A DNA stretch of 36,401 nucleotides, taken from the NCBI GenBank assembly GCA_944383835.1, contig CALWRE010000218.1:1-36401 (forward strand), written 5' to 3'. Below the pieces are notes generated by a model. It was not told the DNA's origin. It made no database searches and worked only from the letters and a program-made list of their open reading frames with translations. Source of the DNA: an uncultured Lachnospiraceae bacterium. GTDB taxonomy: Bacteria > Bacillota > Clostridia > Lachnospirales > Lachnospiraceae. This document shows positions 23,839-31,928 of the stretch, one piece after another. Every line of letters starts with the position of its first letter. The stretch's first letter is position 1. The position numbers and the translations under genes were made by a program.

Positions 23839-25131
23839 ATGAGATATGTGATGAAAGGCGGCAATCCCCTGGTGGGGGAGGTCGTGATCGGAGGAGCCAA
23901 GAACGCCGCGCTGGGAATCCTGGCGGCTGCTATTATGACAGATGAAACGGTGGTCATCGAGAACCTGCCGGACGTCCGGGATATCAACGTATTGCTGGAG
24001 GCAATACGGGAGGTCGGAGCGGTGGTGGAGAGAATGGGTAAGCACACGGTGAAGATTAACGCGCGCAGTATCGGTTCTGTCACGGTGAACAATGAATATA
24101 TTAAGAGAATACGGGCGTCCTACTATTTGCTGGGCGCACTGCTTGGAAAATACCGCAGGGCCAGCGTAGCCCTGCCGGGAGGCTGCAATATCGGCAGCCG
24201 TCCCATCGATCAGCATTTGAAAGGGTTCCGTGCCCTGGGGGCCACTACGGTGGTGGAGTACGGCATGGTAAATGCAGAGGCCCCTAGACTGACCGGCGGC
24301 CATGTATATCTGGACGTGGTGTCCGTTGGCGCTACGATCAATATTATGCTGGCGGCTTCCCTGGCGGAGGGGAATACGATTATTGAGAACGCAGCTAAGG
24401 AGCCTCATGTGGTGGACGTGGCCAATATGCTCAACAGCATGGGAGCCAATATCAAGGGGGCCGGCACCGATGTGATCCGCATAGCCGGGGTGCAGAGGCT
24501 ACACGGAACGGAATATTCGATCATTCCCGATCAGATTGAGGCGGGCACCTATATGGTGGCTGCGGCGATAACGAAGGGGGATGTGACAGTCCGCAATGTA
24601 ATCCCCAAGCATCTGGAGGCGATCACGTCCAAGCTGCTGGAGATGGGCTGCGAGGTGTCGGAGTTTGACGACGCCATCCGCGTGGTGGCCAAGACCCGTC
24701 TGAATCATACGAAGGTCAAAACCCTGCCCTACCCCGGTTTTCCGACAGATATGCAGCCGCAGATTTCGGTGGCCCTGGCCTTAGCCAGCGGCACCAGTAT
24801 TGTGACGGAAAGCATTTTTGAAAATCGATTCAAATATATGGATGAGCTGGCGCGGATGGGCGCCAATGTGAAGGTGGAGGGCAATATCGCCGTCATCGAC
24901 GGAGTAACCCGTTTTACCGGGGCGGAGGTCTGCGCTCCGGATCTGCGGGCGGGAGCTGCCTTGGTGCTGGCCGGACTGGCTGCCGACGGGTGCAGTGTCG
25001 TTGAGGACGTGGAATATATTATGCGCGGCTACGAGCGTTTTGTCGATAAGCTCCAGGAGCTGGGCGCTGAGATCCGCGAGGCGGATACCGATAAGGAGGT
25101 GCAGAAATTCCGGCTGAGCATAATCAGCTGA
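23839..25131 (+). CDS. murA: UDP-N-acetylglucosamine 1-carboxyvinyltransferase (MurA)
   Basis: This 430-residue cytoplasmic enzyme adds enolpyruvate from PEP to UDP-GlcNAc, the first committed step of peptidoglycan synthesis. It starts MRYVMKGGNPLVGEV, with the GAKNAAL motif next. The catalytic Cys116 is in LPGGCNIGSRPID, so the enzyme should be fosfomycin-sensitive in principle. PTDMQPQ holds the catalytic Asp. I prefer the ATG at 23839 (GAGGTGG just before it) over a GTG at 23773, because it gives the normal MurA N terminus. Many Firmicutes carry two MurA paralogues, and which one this is cannot be told. Confidence 0.95.
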   Translation: MRYVMKGGNPLVGEVVIGGAKNAALGILAAAIMTDETVVIENLPDVRDINVLLEAIREVGAVVERMGKHTVKINARSIGSVTVNNEYIKRIRASYYLLGALLGKYRRASVALPGGCNIGSRPIDQHLKGFRALGATTVVEYGMVNAEAPRLTGGHVYLDVVSVGATINIMLAASLAEGNTIIENAAKEPHVVDVANMLNSMGANIKGAGTDVIRIAGVQRLHGTEYSIIPDQIEAGTYMVAAAITKGDVTVRNVIPKHLEAITSKLLEMGCEVSEFDDAIRVVAKTRLNHTKVKTLPYPGFPTDMQPQISVALALASGTSIVTESIFENRFKYMDELARMGANVKVEGNIAVIDGVTRFTGAEVCAPDLRAGAALVLAGLAADGCSVVEDVEYIMRGYERFVDKLQELGAEIREADTDKEVQKFRLSIIS

Positions 25132-25197
25132 GAGGCTGCGCGAAGAAAATCGAAGATATAATAGGGCATAATAGGAGAAATAAAAGGAGAAATAAAG

Positions 25198-25234
25198 GGA
25201 GACCGTCCGTAAAGTGCAGGACAGTCTCCTTTTT
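25198..25234 (+). terminator. murA terminator
   Basis: GGAGAC-C-GTCC (25198-25208) pairs with GGAC-A-GTCTCC (25219-25229), followed by TTTTT. Confidence 0.9.
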
Positions 25235-25387
25235 ATCGTCATTATCGCTTTATTTACTGGAAAGAGAAAGATGGCCGATCCAGAAATTCAATTTGTACAT
25301 GGTTATCTGTATAAGCATGTTTAACTCGTGTTATCACCCTAGATAATTTGCTGAATTATCGGATATGTGAGCCCTGCATTGATTTGG

Positions 25388-26212
25388 TCACGGATGGATG
25401 TTTGAAAAGGCAACCGGAATATAAAGTTGGCTGAAAAATTCTGGCTGTCCATTTTCAGAAAAATAGGTGCAGTCTGCAATCAAAAAGGGCTGTTCTGTCA
25501 CTATAAGTTGATTCTTTTCCAAAAAGCGAAAAACATGCTCTAAGGAACCGGATTTTAATCGATTGTCTCTAAAGTGGTGTATTCGGGTCTGCAGGCAGAG
25601 CGGAATATGCCGAAAATACACAGGAGAAGAGAGATCGATGTTAAGGCGGTAAGCATAGTCGGCGGAAATCGCCAGTCCCATAACTAAACTTTCCTTTCCG
25701 CTGCTATATAATCCTTCAGAGAAGAAGGGCGAATAGTTCTTGGTGAACATAGCTTTGCTGACCCAAGAATGAAGAAGAGATTCCTCTTCTTCCGCAAAGG
25801 GGAAGCTATTTTCATCTTTCATATAGTCCAGAAAATAAAAACTTTGGTCTGTCAGTAAATGACAGGAACAGAGCTCCCTGGAAAGATTATGGATGGTTTC
25901 ACTTTGCTGACAAGTGATTTCATATAGCAGGAGTTGTTCCTGAAGGGCCTGGTGCTGTCTTTCCTTGAGATCATCGAAGAATTTACAGTATTGCGAATAG
26001 GAAAGGGGAGAGAGGAGGCGTTCAACCTCCTCCAAAGTGCACCCCATATTCCGCAGATATCGGATGGCGATGGCCTTGCTGACAGAATCGGCATCGAAAC
26101 TCCGATAATGGCTGTCAGCGTCTTTTTCTGCCTGTAAAAGTCCCATGTTTTCATATTTCCGAATTGTCTGCGATGTAAGTCCGGTTAGTTTAGAAATATT
26201 TCCTGTCTTCAT
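25388..26212 (-). CDS. MerR-family regulator with C-terminal effector domain
   Basis: This protein has 274 residues. Residues 1-70 are a MerR helix-turn-helix (NISKLTGLTSQTIRKYENMG, with HYRSFDADSV). A coiled-coil dimer helix follows at about 75-110. The remainder ends in a strand like BmrR/GyrI effector domains (EFFSQLYIPVAF). The start lies three bases after the reductase stop, and its AGGTGA ribosome site overlaps that stop codon, so translation is coupled. The reductase promoter upstream has the 19-bp spacer typical of MerR activation, making this the likely regulator of its own operon. Confidence 0.88.
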   Translation of the reverse strand: MKTGNISKLTGLTSQTIRKYENMGLLQAEKDADSHYRSFDADSVSKAIAIRYLRNMGCTLEEVERLLSPLSYSQYCKFFDDLKERQHQALQEQLLLYEITCQQSETIHNLSRELCSCHLLTDQSFYFLDYMKDENSFPFAEEEESLLHSWVSKAMFTKNYSPFFSEGLYSSGKESLVMGLAISADYAYRLNIDLSSPVYFRHIPLCLQTRIHHFRDNRLKSGSLEHVFRFLEKNQLIVTEQPFLIADCTYFSENGQPEFFSQLYIPVAFSNIHP

Positions 26213-26215
26213 GAA

Positions 26216-28576
26216 TCACCTATGTTCGTCGGCAATATAGCGGGCGCAGAGCATGCCGGAAGTAAATCCCCAGCCATTGGCTACACCTCCGTAGGTGGAA
26301 TAAGCCTTTTTTTCAGTAAACAAAACGCCCATGCAGTCGGTTCCAACGGCATAAAGCCCATCTATCACATTGTTATCTTGATCTAAAACCTGGAATTTTT
26401 CATTTACATTAAGTCCTCCTGCTGTAGTATAGCAATAGGGAGTACCAACGATACAGTAATAAGGTCCTTCGGAGAGAGGTGACAGGTATTCCGCGGCTTT
26501 TCCGAATTCTTCATCGATACCGGAAGAACAAAAGGCGTTATATGAATCAACGGTCTCTTTTAAGATTGAAGGCTCCATGCCGAGTTGCTCTGCTAATTCA
26601 TCAATGGTGTCTGCCTTGAAAGCAATTCCATTTTCAATGGCAGCATCCATAACGTCATAGATGTTAGAGATCGGTGTGTCTTCCGGGATAGCTCCCTGAT
26701 AGCCTAAGTAAATGCTGGCAGGGCCTATGGGCGTACAGTCAAAGCCATTGTCACGAATGGAATTTATTTGATCGGTGCTCCAAATACTATAAAACTGAGG
26801 GCCGGCAATCCAGGAGTTGAGCATGGACAGAGCTTCTTCGGAAGTAAAACGAACCCCGTCCTTGTTGACCGCAAGGCATTTTGGAGAAATGCTCATATAA
26901 AGAGGAGCGTCTGCCTCTGACCATACTACAGGCTGGGCGTTATTGCGTAGGCCAATTTGCCCCGACAGTTCGTGCGTCTCAAAACCCGTTAGAAAACGAG
27001 GAGTGCCGGCATTGTGTACCATAGGAGCAATGCCAATGTTGTAGGTACCGGCACCTAAATCAATGGCGGACTGAATCATTTTTCCATCGTTTGTCTTCAG
27101 ACCGTATACACTCCATTGGCCTTTCAGATCATAGTATTCGTCGGACAGGTATTCCGTAGTCATTTCTCCGTTTCCTGCAAATCCTCCCGTGGCTAGAATC
27201 ACATGGTCGGCATAGATTGTATATTTTGTGTTAGTCACAGAATTATAGGCAGACGCGCCAATCACAGCTCCGTTTTCATCTGTCAGCAGTTCGGTTCCTT
27301 CTGTTTCCAGGTAATAGTTGCCGCCTTGCGACGTAAAATATTCGTATAGAGTATCAAAGTAAGGCATGATGCGAGCGGTAGCTACGTCTATAGTATAAGG
27401 GTAAAACTCAAACTTAACTAGGAAAGGATCATTTTCAGTCAATCCACTCAGAGCGCGGGGCGAGAAATCAAAGCCCATTTCATCCAGCCAGTCTAAAGTT
27501 TCGCCGGAATGATTGAGAAGAAGGTCTACCATTTCCGTTTTCTCATCTCCCTCTGTGTAGGTCAGCCAATCCTCCCGTAGCGCTGTATGATCTACGTAAT
27601 CTTGACCATCATTATTTCTGTTTTTATGGTTTTCGGGATTAACAGCAAACATTTCGCCTGTGCAGCTGGTAGTTCCGCCATAGCGTCCCATCTTGTCAAT
27701 GGCGATAACATCCAGTCCGTTTTCGACGGCACTGACGGCAGCGGTTGTTCCGGATCCGCCCATGCCAATAACGAGGACCTGGGTAGTAAGTTCCTGAGAA
27801 TTAGCCTCGGGCTGTTCTATCGGCTGGTAAAAAGCAGAGATGCTTTCTTCGCTGCTTCCCCCAGCAGCAAGGGCTTGGCGCAAAGCCTGCTCCACAGCTG
27901 CTTTAACGCCAGCGCTGCTGCTGGTTGCGCCGCAGATAGAGTCGACAGCCAGAGACTGCGTTTCTAGTACGCGGGGAATCAGCAGGGAAATAACGGTTTC
28001 CATAAAATCCATTGTGTCGCCGGTTTGGGTGGGGTCAACAGAAATATCTAGGATCTGATTTTCGCTGACCGTAACGGCAGCTTTAATCTTACGGCAGAGC
28101 GAAAACCCATAGGCCTCCCCTTCATAAGTACCGGGGGCCATTGCAACGGTCTGCTCGTTTGACAAAAGACCAGCCTGAATCATTGCATCACGAAAGGCTT
28201 GCTTTATTGCATTGCTGGACATGGTTGCTCCGGAAATCCCTTCTACTTCTGGTGTGCCCTGCGCAAGAATAAGGGAAGGAAGCTGCTCGATTGCCCGTGT
28301 GCCAACCCCCTCGCTTTCATCCGGGCCGCTGGCCTCGGCATCAGTCATTTTTCCATTTTCTACAGTGATCGTAACGGTAACATCGCCCCCATATCCTTTG
28401 GCAGTTGCTGAGTAAGTATCGAAGCCGGAAACCGCAGTGTCTTCCTCCGCCCGGGGCTCTTCCTGTACCTGTGCGGTAGCTGACGAAGCGGGGGTATTGG
28501 TTTCTGTGCTGCAGCCGGACAAAGCGGAGCTGGCCAGGCAGAGACAAAGAAGCAGCGGCAGTAAGCGTTTTCTCAT
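26216..28576 (-). CDS. Secreted reductase lipoprotein with two FMN-binding domains and an FAD domain
   Basis: This protein has 786 residues. A lipoprotein signal ends in LSGC with Cys22. Two tandem FMN-binding domains follow. The first (about 50-135) has E112-GI-SGAT118 and the second (about 145-235) has D212-SI-CGAT218. ApbE normally attaches FMN at Dxx(S/T)GAT, so the first differs at the Asp and the second at the Ser/Thr. From about 264 there is a fumarate-reductase-like FAD domain (G271-M-G-G-S-G276, C-terminal IDGLYAVGTDCMG). The active-site Arg of true fumarate reductases is not evident. The acceptor is unknown. It is co-transcribed with the MerR gene. Confidence 0.88.
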   Translation of the reverse strand: MRKRLLPLLLCLCLASSALSGCSTETNTPASSATAQVQEEPRAEEDTAVSGFDTYSATAKGYGGDVTVTITVENGKMTDAEASGPDESEGVGTRAIEQLPSLILAQGTPEVEGISGATMSSNAIKQAFRDAMIQAGLLSNEQTVAMAPGTYEGEAYGFSLCRKIKAAVTVSENQILDISVDPTQTGDTMDFMETVISLLIPRVLETQSLAVDSICGATSSSAGVKAAVEQALRQALAAGGSSEESISAFYQPIEQPEANSQELTTQVLVIGMGGSGTTAAVSAVENGLDVIAIDKMGRYGGTTSCTGEMFAVNPENHKNRNNDGQDYVDHTALREDWLTYTEGDEKTEMVDLLLNHSGETLDWLDEMGFDFSPRALSGLTENDPFLVKFEFYPYTIDVATARIMPYFDTLYEYFTSQGGNYYLETEGTELLTDENGAVIGASAYNSVTNTKYTIYADHVILATGGFAGNGEMTTEYLSDEYYDLKGQWSVYGLKTNDGKMIQSAIDLGAGTYNIGIAPMVHNAGTPRFLTGFETHELSGQIGLRNNAQPVVWSEADAPLYMSISPKCLAVNKDGVRFTSEEALSMLNSWIAGPQFYSIWSTDQINSIRDNGFDCTPIGPASIYLGYQGAIPEDTPISNIYDVMDAAIENGIAFKADTIDELAEQLGMEPSILKETVDSYNAFCSSGIDEEFGKAAEYLSPLSEGPYYCIVGTPYCYTTAGGLNVNEKFQVLDQDNNVIDGLYAVGTDCMGVLFTEKKAYSTYGGVANGWGFTSGMLCARYIADEHR

Positions 28577-28616
28577 TGCGAATCATCCTCCTTTTTCTTT
28601 GTGAAACGCTTTGCAG

Positions 28617-28650
28617 GATAAAATCGATTTACATATGATATGATTTTATC
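28617..28650. promoter_or_regulatory. Inverted repeat in the leader of the second reductase gene
   Basis: GATAAAATC at 28617-28625 and GATTTTATC at 28642-28650 are perfect 9-bp inverted repeats 16 bp apart. They lie downstream of the predicted start of transcription, so the site could be a roadblock operator or a leader hairpin. A second -35-like TTGACA (28660-28655, minus strand) adjoins it. Confidence 0.55.
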
Positions 28651-28664
28651 AATGTGTCAAATTC

Positions 28665-28695
28665 AGTATAAACTCGCTACCGGATTTCGAGTCAA
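28665..28695 (-). promoter_or_regulatory. MerR-type promoter (19-bp spacer) of the reductase-regulator operon
   Basis: On the minus strand TTGACT (28695-28690) and TATACT (28670-28665) are both near-consensus but separated by 19 bp, the over-long spacer that MerR-family activators untwist. The spacer holds a dyad, with ACTCG and CGAGT as outer arms. Confidence 0.82.
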
Positions 28696-28720
28696 GATTT
28701 TTTTGACAAAATGCAGAATA

Positions 28721-28762
28721 AAATAAAAACAAGAGCTGCCGAAATTTCCTTAGCAGCTCTTG
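28721..28762 (-). terminator. Terminator of the AIM24-family gene
   Basis: CAAGAGCTGC at 28730-28739 and GCAGCTCTTG at 28753-28762 form a perfect 10-bp stem. On the minus strand it is followed by TTTTTATTTTATT. Confidence 0.88.
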
Positions 28763-28832
28763 TGAGATTTGTTGATATAATATTTTTAACAAGGCTTAAA
28801 AGATGGGTTTTGATAATTATCTATATCGGTGA

Positions 28833-29606
28833 TCAGATATTGGGCATCTTGGCCGTGGGCATCATCAGAACCCGGCCGCTGCCGCGGTATACGTTTACCA
28901 GGCCTTCGCCGGAAGCGGCGGAGCCGATCAGACTCTTGCCGGAACGTTCGACCGTAAAATTCAGGCTGTTGCTCCAGGCGATGGCATAGTTGCCGTCTAT
29001 TTTCAGTACATCATTGTGCAGGGTAATCTCGATCAGTTCTTCCTTCGGGCAGTCGGATTCGATGCAGAAGGCCCCGCTTCCGTTCAGGCTCAGATTGAAA
29101 AGGCCCTCGCCGCCGGCTATAGCGGAGGAGAGATTGGAGCGGGCCACGGCCTTCTGCTTCAGGCTCGACTCACAGGCCAGAAACAGGCCGTCATCCAGGA
29201 CGACGGAACCGCCCCAGTCCGCCGCGTCCATCAGGATAAGGTATTTATAGGTGGGCTCCAAGACCAGGAGGCCGTCGCCGGTGTATTCCGGCTTAATGGC
29301 GGATTCGCCGGTAACCTTGCCCCGCACTGCTTTGCCAAAAAGATCGCCGACGCCTTTCACGCCGGTGGTGGCGTTTACATTGCCTAGCATCCACTGCATA
29401 GCCCCGGCCTGGATCGTAACGTGGGCCTTTCCCAGGTCGCAGACCAGCTGGCGCTTTCTTACGTTCATCTGAGAGCTGTAGTAGGCGGTGATGGCGGAGC
29501 CGGGAGTTACGCTTAAGTCCCTCTGGTACTCAATAATCTGGAATGCGCCCAGTTCGCCAATGATTTTGACATCGTCGTTGTCGGTGAAATTGCGGATTTG
29601 ATACAT
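28833..29606 (-). CDS. AIM24 family protein
   Basis: This 257-residue protein belongs to the AIM24 (TIGR00266-like) family of beta-rich proteins, named after a yeast mitochondrial protein. The bacterial role is not established. Family features seen are VTPGSAITAYYSSQM, MQWMLGNV, and repeated glycine-rich strands (GEGLFNLSLNGSGAFCIES). There is no signal peptide or membrane segment. AGGAGG lies directly upstream. The gene is monocistronic, with a promoter at 29781-29753, a structured leader of about 140 nt and its own terminator. Confidence 0.85.
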   Translation of the reverse strand: MYQIRNFTDNDDVKIIGELGAFQIIEYQRDLSVTPGSAITAYYSSQMNVRKRQLVCDLGKAHVTIQAGAMQWMLGNVNATTGVKGVGDLFGKAVRGKVTGESAIKPEYTGDGLLVLEPTYKYLILMDAADWGGSVVLDDGLFLACESSLKQKAVARSNLSSAIAGGEGLFNLSLNGSGAFCIESDCPKEELIEITLHNDVLKIDGNYAIAWSNSLNFTVERSGKSLIGSAASGEGLVNVYRGSGRVLMMPTAKMPNI

Positions 29607-29637
29607 GGCTTACCTCCTGTTTTTTGAAATGCGTCAC

Positions 29638-29751
29638 ATAATATGATGCAGATTGCGGGAGCACGCAGTGCGGAGCCCTAAAGGACTAGCTTCGCGTCGC
29701 AATCTGGTATCATAGGGGTCAAAATTCTTTTTGACCCCAACATCATAATAT
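29638..29751. repeat. Structured 114-bp element with terminal inverted repeats (leader RNA or MITE-like)
   Basis: ATAATATGATG at 29638-29648 and CATCATAATAT at 29741-29751 are terminal inverted repeats matching at 10 of 11 positions. Inside are a perfect 10-bp hairpin (GGGGTCAAAA at 29715-29724 with TTTTGACCCC at 29729-29738) and a stem AGATTGCG/CGCAATCT (29650-29657 with 29698-29705). That stem encloses two smaller hairpins, GCAC/GTGC and GGAGC/GCTTC. TATGAT near the left end can also pair with ATCATA at 29709-29714, which competes with the terminal pairing. It occupies the leader of the AIM24 gene. Confidence 0.7.
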
Positions 29752-29752
29752 C

Positions 29753-29781
29753 ATTATAGAGGAAACTTTACCGATTCACAA
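29753..29781 (-). promoter_or_regulatory. Promoter of the AIM24-family gene
   Basis: On the minus strand TTGTGA (29781-29776) and a perfect TATAAT (29758-29753) are separated by 17 bp. The -10 abuts the structured element, so the whole element would be transcribed. Confidence 0.7.
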
Positions 29782-29931
29782 TATAAAACCTGCAAAAAAT
29801 TTATTTTTATCATTTTTTTAACATACCTTACATTTTTATGGCGTAAAACGATTCCCATCGGCGAATACGCAGAGAGCGCGGGCAAAATACAGGACAAATG
29901 CAAGAAATGCAAGAAAAAACAAAAAAAGGAC

Positions 29932-29959
29932 TTGCCAAACGATAAAAAATGTGTATGAT
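29932..29959 (+). promoter_or_regulatory. Promoter of the SAM-riboswitch transcript
   Basis: TTGCCA at 29932-29937 and TATGAT at 29954-29959 are separated by 16 bp. Two small hairpins (CCC/GGG at 29970-29982 and CATCC/GGATG at 29984-29999) lie between the start of transcription and the aptamer. Confidence 0.6.
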
Positions 29960-30022
29960 AGTAAACGTACCCTTCCGACGGGACATCCGCAGGAGGATGC
30001 AGCCGAAAACCAAATAAAAGTT

Positions 30023-30123
30023 CTCTTATTCAGAGTGATGGAGATACATAGGATCTGTGAAGTCACGGCAACCCCTGAGACATGGAAGGTGCCAACCTGA
30101 GCGAGCAAGTCGAACAATAAGAG
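30023..30123 (+). ncRNA. SAM-I (S-box) riboswitch aptamer
   Basis: The closing stem P1 is CTCTTATT (30023-30030) with AATAAGAG (30116-30123). Inside are the S-box landmarks in order: AGAG, GTGATGGAG, the ATCTGTGAAGTCACGGCAACC block with its kink-turn, then GGTGCCAACC, and GAAC before P1 closes. It senses S-adenosylmethionine and normally switches methionine and SAM synthesis genes off. Here it precedes a terminator and a lipoprotein gene, with metK next. Confidence 0.9.
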
Positions 30124-30149
30124 GATTTGAAACAGTCGCACCTGATATC

Positions 30150-30178
30150 AAGTCCGCTTAGCGCGGACTTTTCTTTTT
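30150..30178 (+). terminator. Riboswitch expression-platform terminator
   Basis: AAGTCCGC (30150-30157) and GCGGACTT (30163-30170) form a perfect stem with the loop TTAGC, followed by TTTCTTTTT. It lies 27 bases after the aptamer, as expected for SAM-dependent premature termination. Confidence 0.9.
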
Positions 30179-30211
30179 GCGCGATACGCAGCGAAAAGGA
30201 GAGGAGAACCG

Positions 30212-31837
30212 ATGAAAATAGCTTTTTTAAAAGGAAAGAGGTACCGGCGGCGCGGGGCGGCGTTTTTGCTCGCCTTGGCCCTCTGCCTCCTGGCGGCCGC
30301 GGGCTGCGGGCGGAAGGAGGATTTTTCGGAAAAACCGAAGTATTTAAAGTCGGCCACCTATTGCAGCGATGAATGGGTCGTAAACTTCTGGAACAGCGAG
30401 AGCGACCATCTGGAGGAGGAGCTTCGCCAGATTGCGGAGGATGGATTCAACAGCATCATTCTGGTGCTGCCGTGGCGGGAGTTTCAGCCGGAGACGGAGC
30501 CGGTTTCCTACAATGAATACGCCCTTGCAAAGCTGGACCGGGTGATGGAGGCCGCCAAGGCCCAGGGCCTGTGGGTCAGCCTGCGGGTGGGCTACACCTG
30601 GGACTATTGGGATGACGGCACCGATGTAAGGGCTCGTTTCCGGGAAGTGATGTGGGATGAGACGGTGCAGAAAGCCTGGGACGATTACGTAAAGACAATC
30701 TACGAGCGGGCCTCGTCCCACGGCAATCTCTACGGGGGCTTTATCACCTGGGAGGATTTCTGGAGTTTTACTGGCTACGCGTCGGGGCTGGGAAATACGC
30801 AGGAGAGCGTGGAGCTGGCAGAGCTTTCCGGTTATGCCGCTTACCTGCGGGAGAATTATTCCCTGGAGGAAATTTCAGCTCTCTACGGCGAGGAGATGGC
30901 TGACTACGAAAGCCTGTATATGCCGGGGAAAACCCAGCCGGCCCTTGCCCTTTTGTATGAGTTCTTTGACCAGTGGCTGAATTCTTTCCTGGCTCACAAT
31001 CAAGAGATCTTCCCCGATCTGTCGATGGAGGTGCGGATGGACGCCGACCAGGTCTATGATGCGAACGGGGAGATGTACTGGTACGGCCACGAGGTTACGT
31101 ATTCCTGCCAGGACGCCTCCTATACGGCGCTGATGTACGGCGTTCCCATCGGCCATCTGAACCAGGGGGAGAGGATTACCGCCGAGGAGGCCCTGGCCAA
31201 GTCGCAGCAGATGCTGGACCAGGTGCTTCAAAATACGGACGGAAAGCTTCTGTATATCGAACAATTCCTGTATATGGACAATACGCCGGGGTTTGAGAAC
31301 AACGCCCAGGTGCTGGACGATCAGGTGGACGACTATATTGTGGCCATGGCCGATGTGCTCCGCGACCGGATCATGGGCTACGGAGTTTGGGCCTACCGAA
31401 ACTACGGCAATAACCTTCTGTACAACCCCCAGTTTGCCCTGGGCGAAAACGGCTGGCAGCTGGAGGGCGGGGCCGAGGTGACCGAGTACAACGGTTCCTC
31501 CCAGGCCATGCTCCCGGCAGGAGGGACAATCCGAAACGACGTAGCCAATGAAGGCAGCGCCACCTATCTGCGCTTCACGGTGAACGGCGAGGAGGAAGTC
31601 CAGGTGACGGCAGCTCTGGGAGCGGAGGAGCAGACGGTGACAGCAGGCGGAGGAGAGCTCGTGGAGCTGACCTTTGCGAATGGAGGAACGGGACTGACCT
31701 TTACCTCCGACGGTCTGTGCTATATCGACAATGTGAAGGTTTATACCCGCGTCCAGGAAGGACAGCTCTATGACCTGGACGGAAACGAGGGAACCTGCAT
31801 CGAGGCAATCCGCACCCTGAACCGCAAGCTGCGCTGA
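30212..31837 (+). CDS. Lipoprotein with glycoside-hydrolase-like barrel
   Basis: This protein has 541 residues. An Arg-rich N terminus and a hydrophobic segment end in AAAGC with Cys32, so it is a surface lipoprotein. Residues about 45-390 look like a TIM barrel of the clan-A glycoside hydrolase kind ([32 protein letters not shown]). Glu181 in FITWEDFW and Glu350 in LLYIEQFLY are candidate acid and nucleophile. The last 150 residues resemble a beta-sandwich carbohydrate-binding module ([16 protein letters not shown]). I cannot assign a family number or substrate. It is the first gene after a SAM riboswitch, which is odd for such a protein. Confidence 0.75.
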   Translation: MKIAFLKGKRYRRRGAAFLLALALCLLAAAGCGRKEDFSEKPKYLKSATYCSDEWVVNFWNSESDHLEEELRQIAEDGFNSIILVLPWREFQPETEPVSYNEYALAKLDRVMEAAKAQGLWVSLRVGYTWDYWDDGTDVRARFREVMWDETVQKAWDDYVKTIYERASSHGNLYGGFITWEDFWSFTGYASGLGNTQESVELAELSGYAAYLRENYSLEEISALYGEEMADYESLYMPGKTQPALALLYEFFDQWLNSFLAHNQEIFPDLSMEVRMDADQVYDANGEMYWYGHEVTYSCQDASYTALMYGVPIGHLNQGERITAEEALAKSQQMLDQVLQNTDGKLLYIEQFLYMDNTPGFENNAQVLDDQVDDYIVAMADVLRDRIMGYGVWAYRNYGNNLLYNPQFALGENGWQLEGGAEVTEYNGSSQAMLPAGGTIRNDVANEGSATYLRFTVNGEEEVQVTAALGAEEQTVTAGGGELVELTFANGGTGLTFTSDGLCYIDNVKVYTRVQEGQLYDLDGNEGTCIEAIRTLNRKLR

Positions 31838-31870
31838 GGCGGCAAAGACAGCAGCCGAAAACGGCAGCCA

Positions 31871-31900
31871 TTCCAAATTACAACGATTTTTCACTATAAT
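31871..31900 (+). promoter_or_regulatory. Possible separate metK promoter
   Basis: A perfect TATAAT lies at 31895-31900, but the best -35 (TTCCAA at 31871-31876, 18 bp away) is weak. No terminator is visible between the lipoprotein gene and metK, so read-through is also possible. Confidence 0.45.
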
Positions 31901-31928
31901 AAATCACAAGAATTACAAGGAGACAAAG

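Noticed and set aside
23662-24408. A 248-residue minus-strand frame over the murA promoter and 5' end
   Set aside because: It is antisense to MurA including the catalytic Cys region and would read through the murA promoter; no ribosome site.
25343-25361. Inverted repeat near the end of the MerR gene as its terminator
   Set aside because: GATAATT/AATTATC is short and AT-rich, and no T-run follows on the minus strand.
28617-28660. TTGACA at 28660-28655 as the main promoter of the second reductase gene
   Set aside because: No acceptable -10 lies at 16-18 bp; the TTGACT-N19-TATACT pair upstream is far better and fits the linked MerR gene.
29970-29999. A second riboswitch before the SAM aptamer
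   Set aside because: Only two very short hairpins fit in about 60 nt, and no known aptamer core is visible.
30875-31894. A 339-residue minus-strand frame opposite the lipoprotein gene
   Set aside because: It shows no domain and the plus-strand gene has signal peptide, ribosome site and riboswitch.
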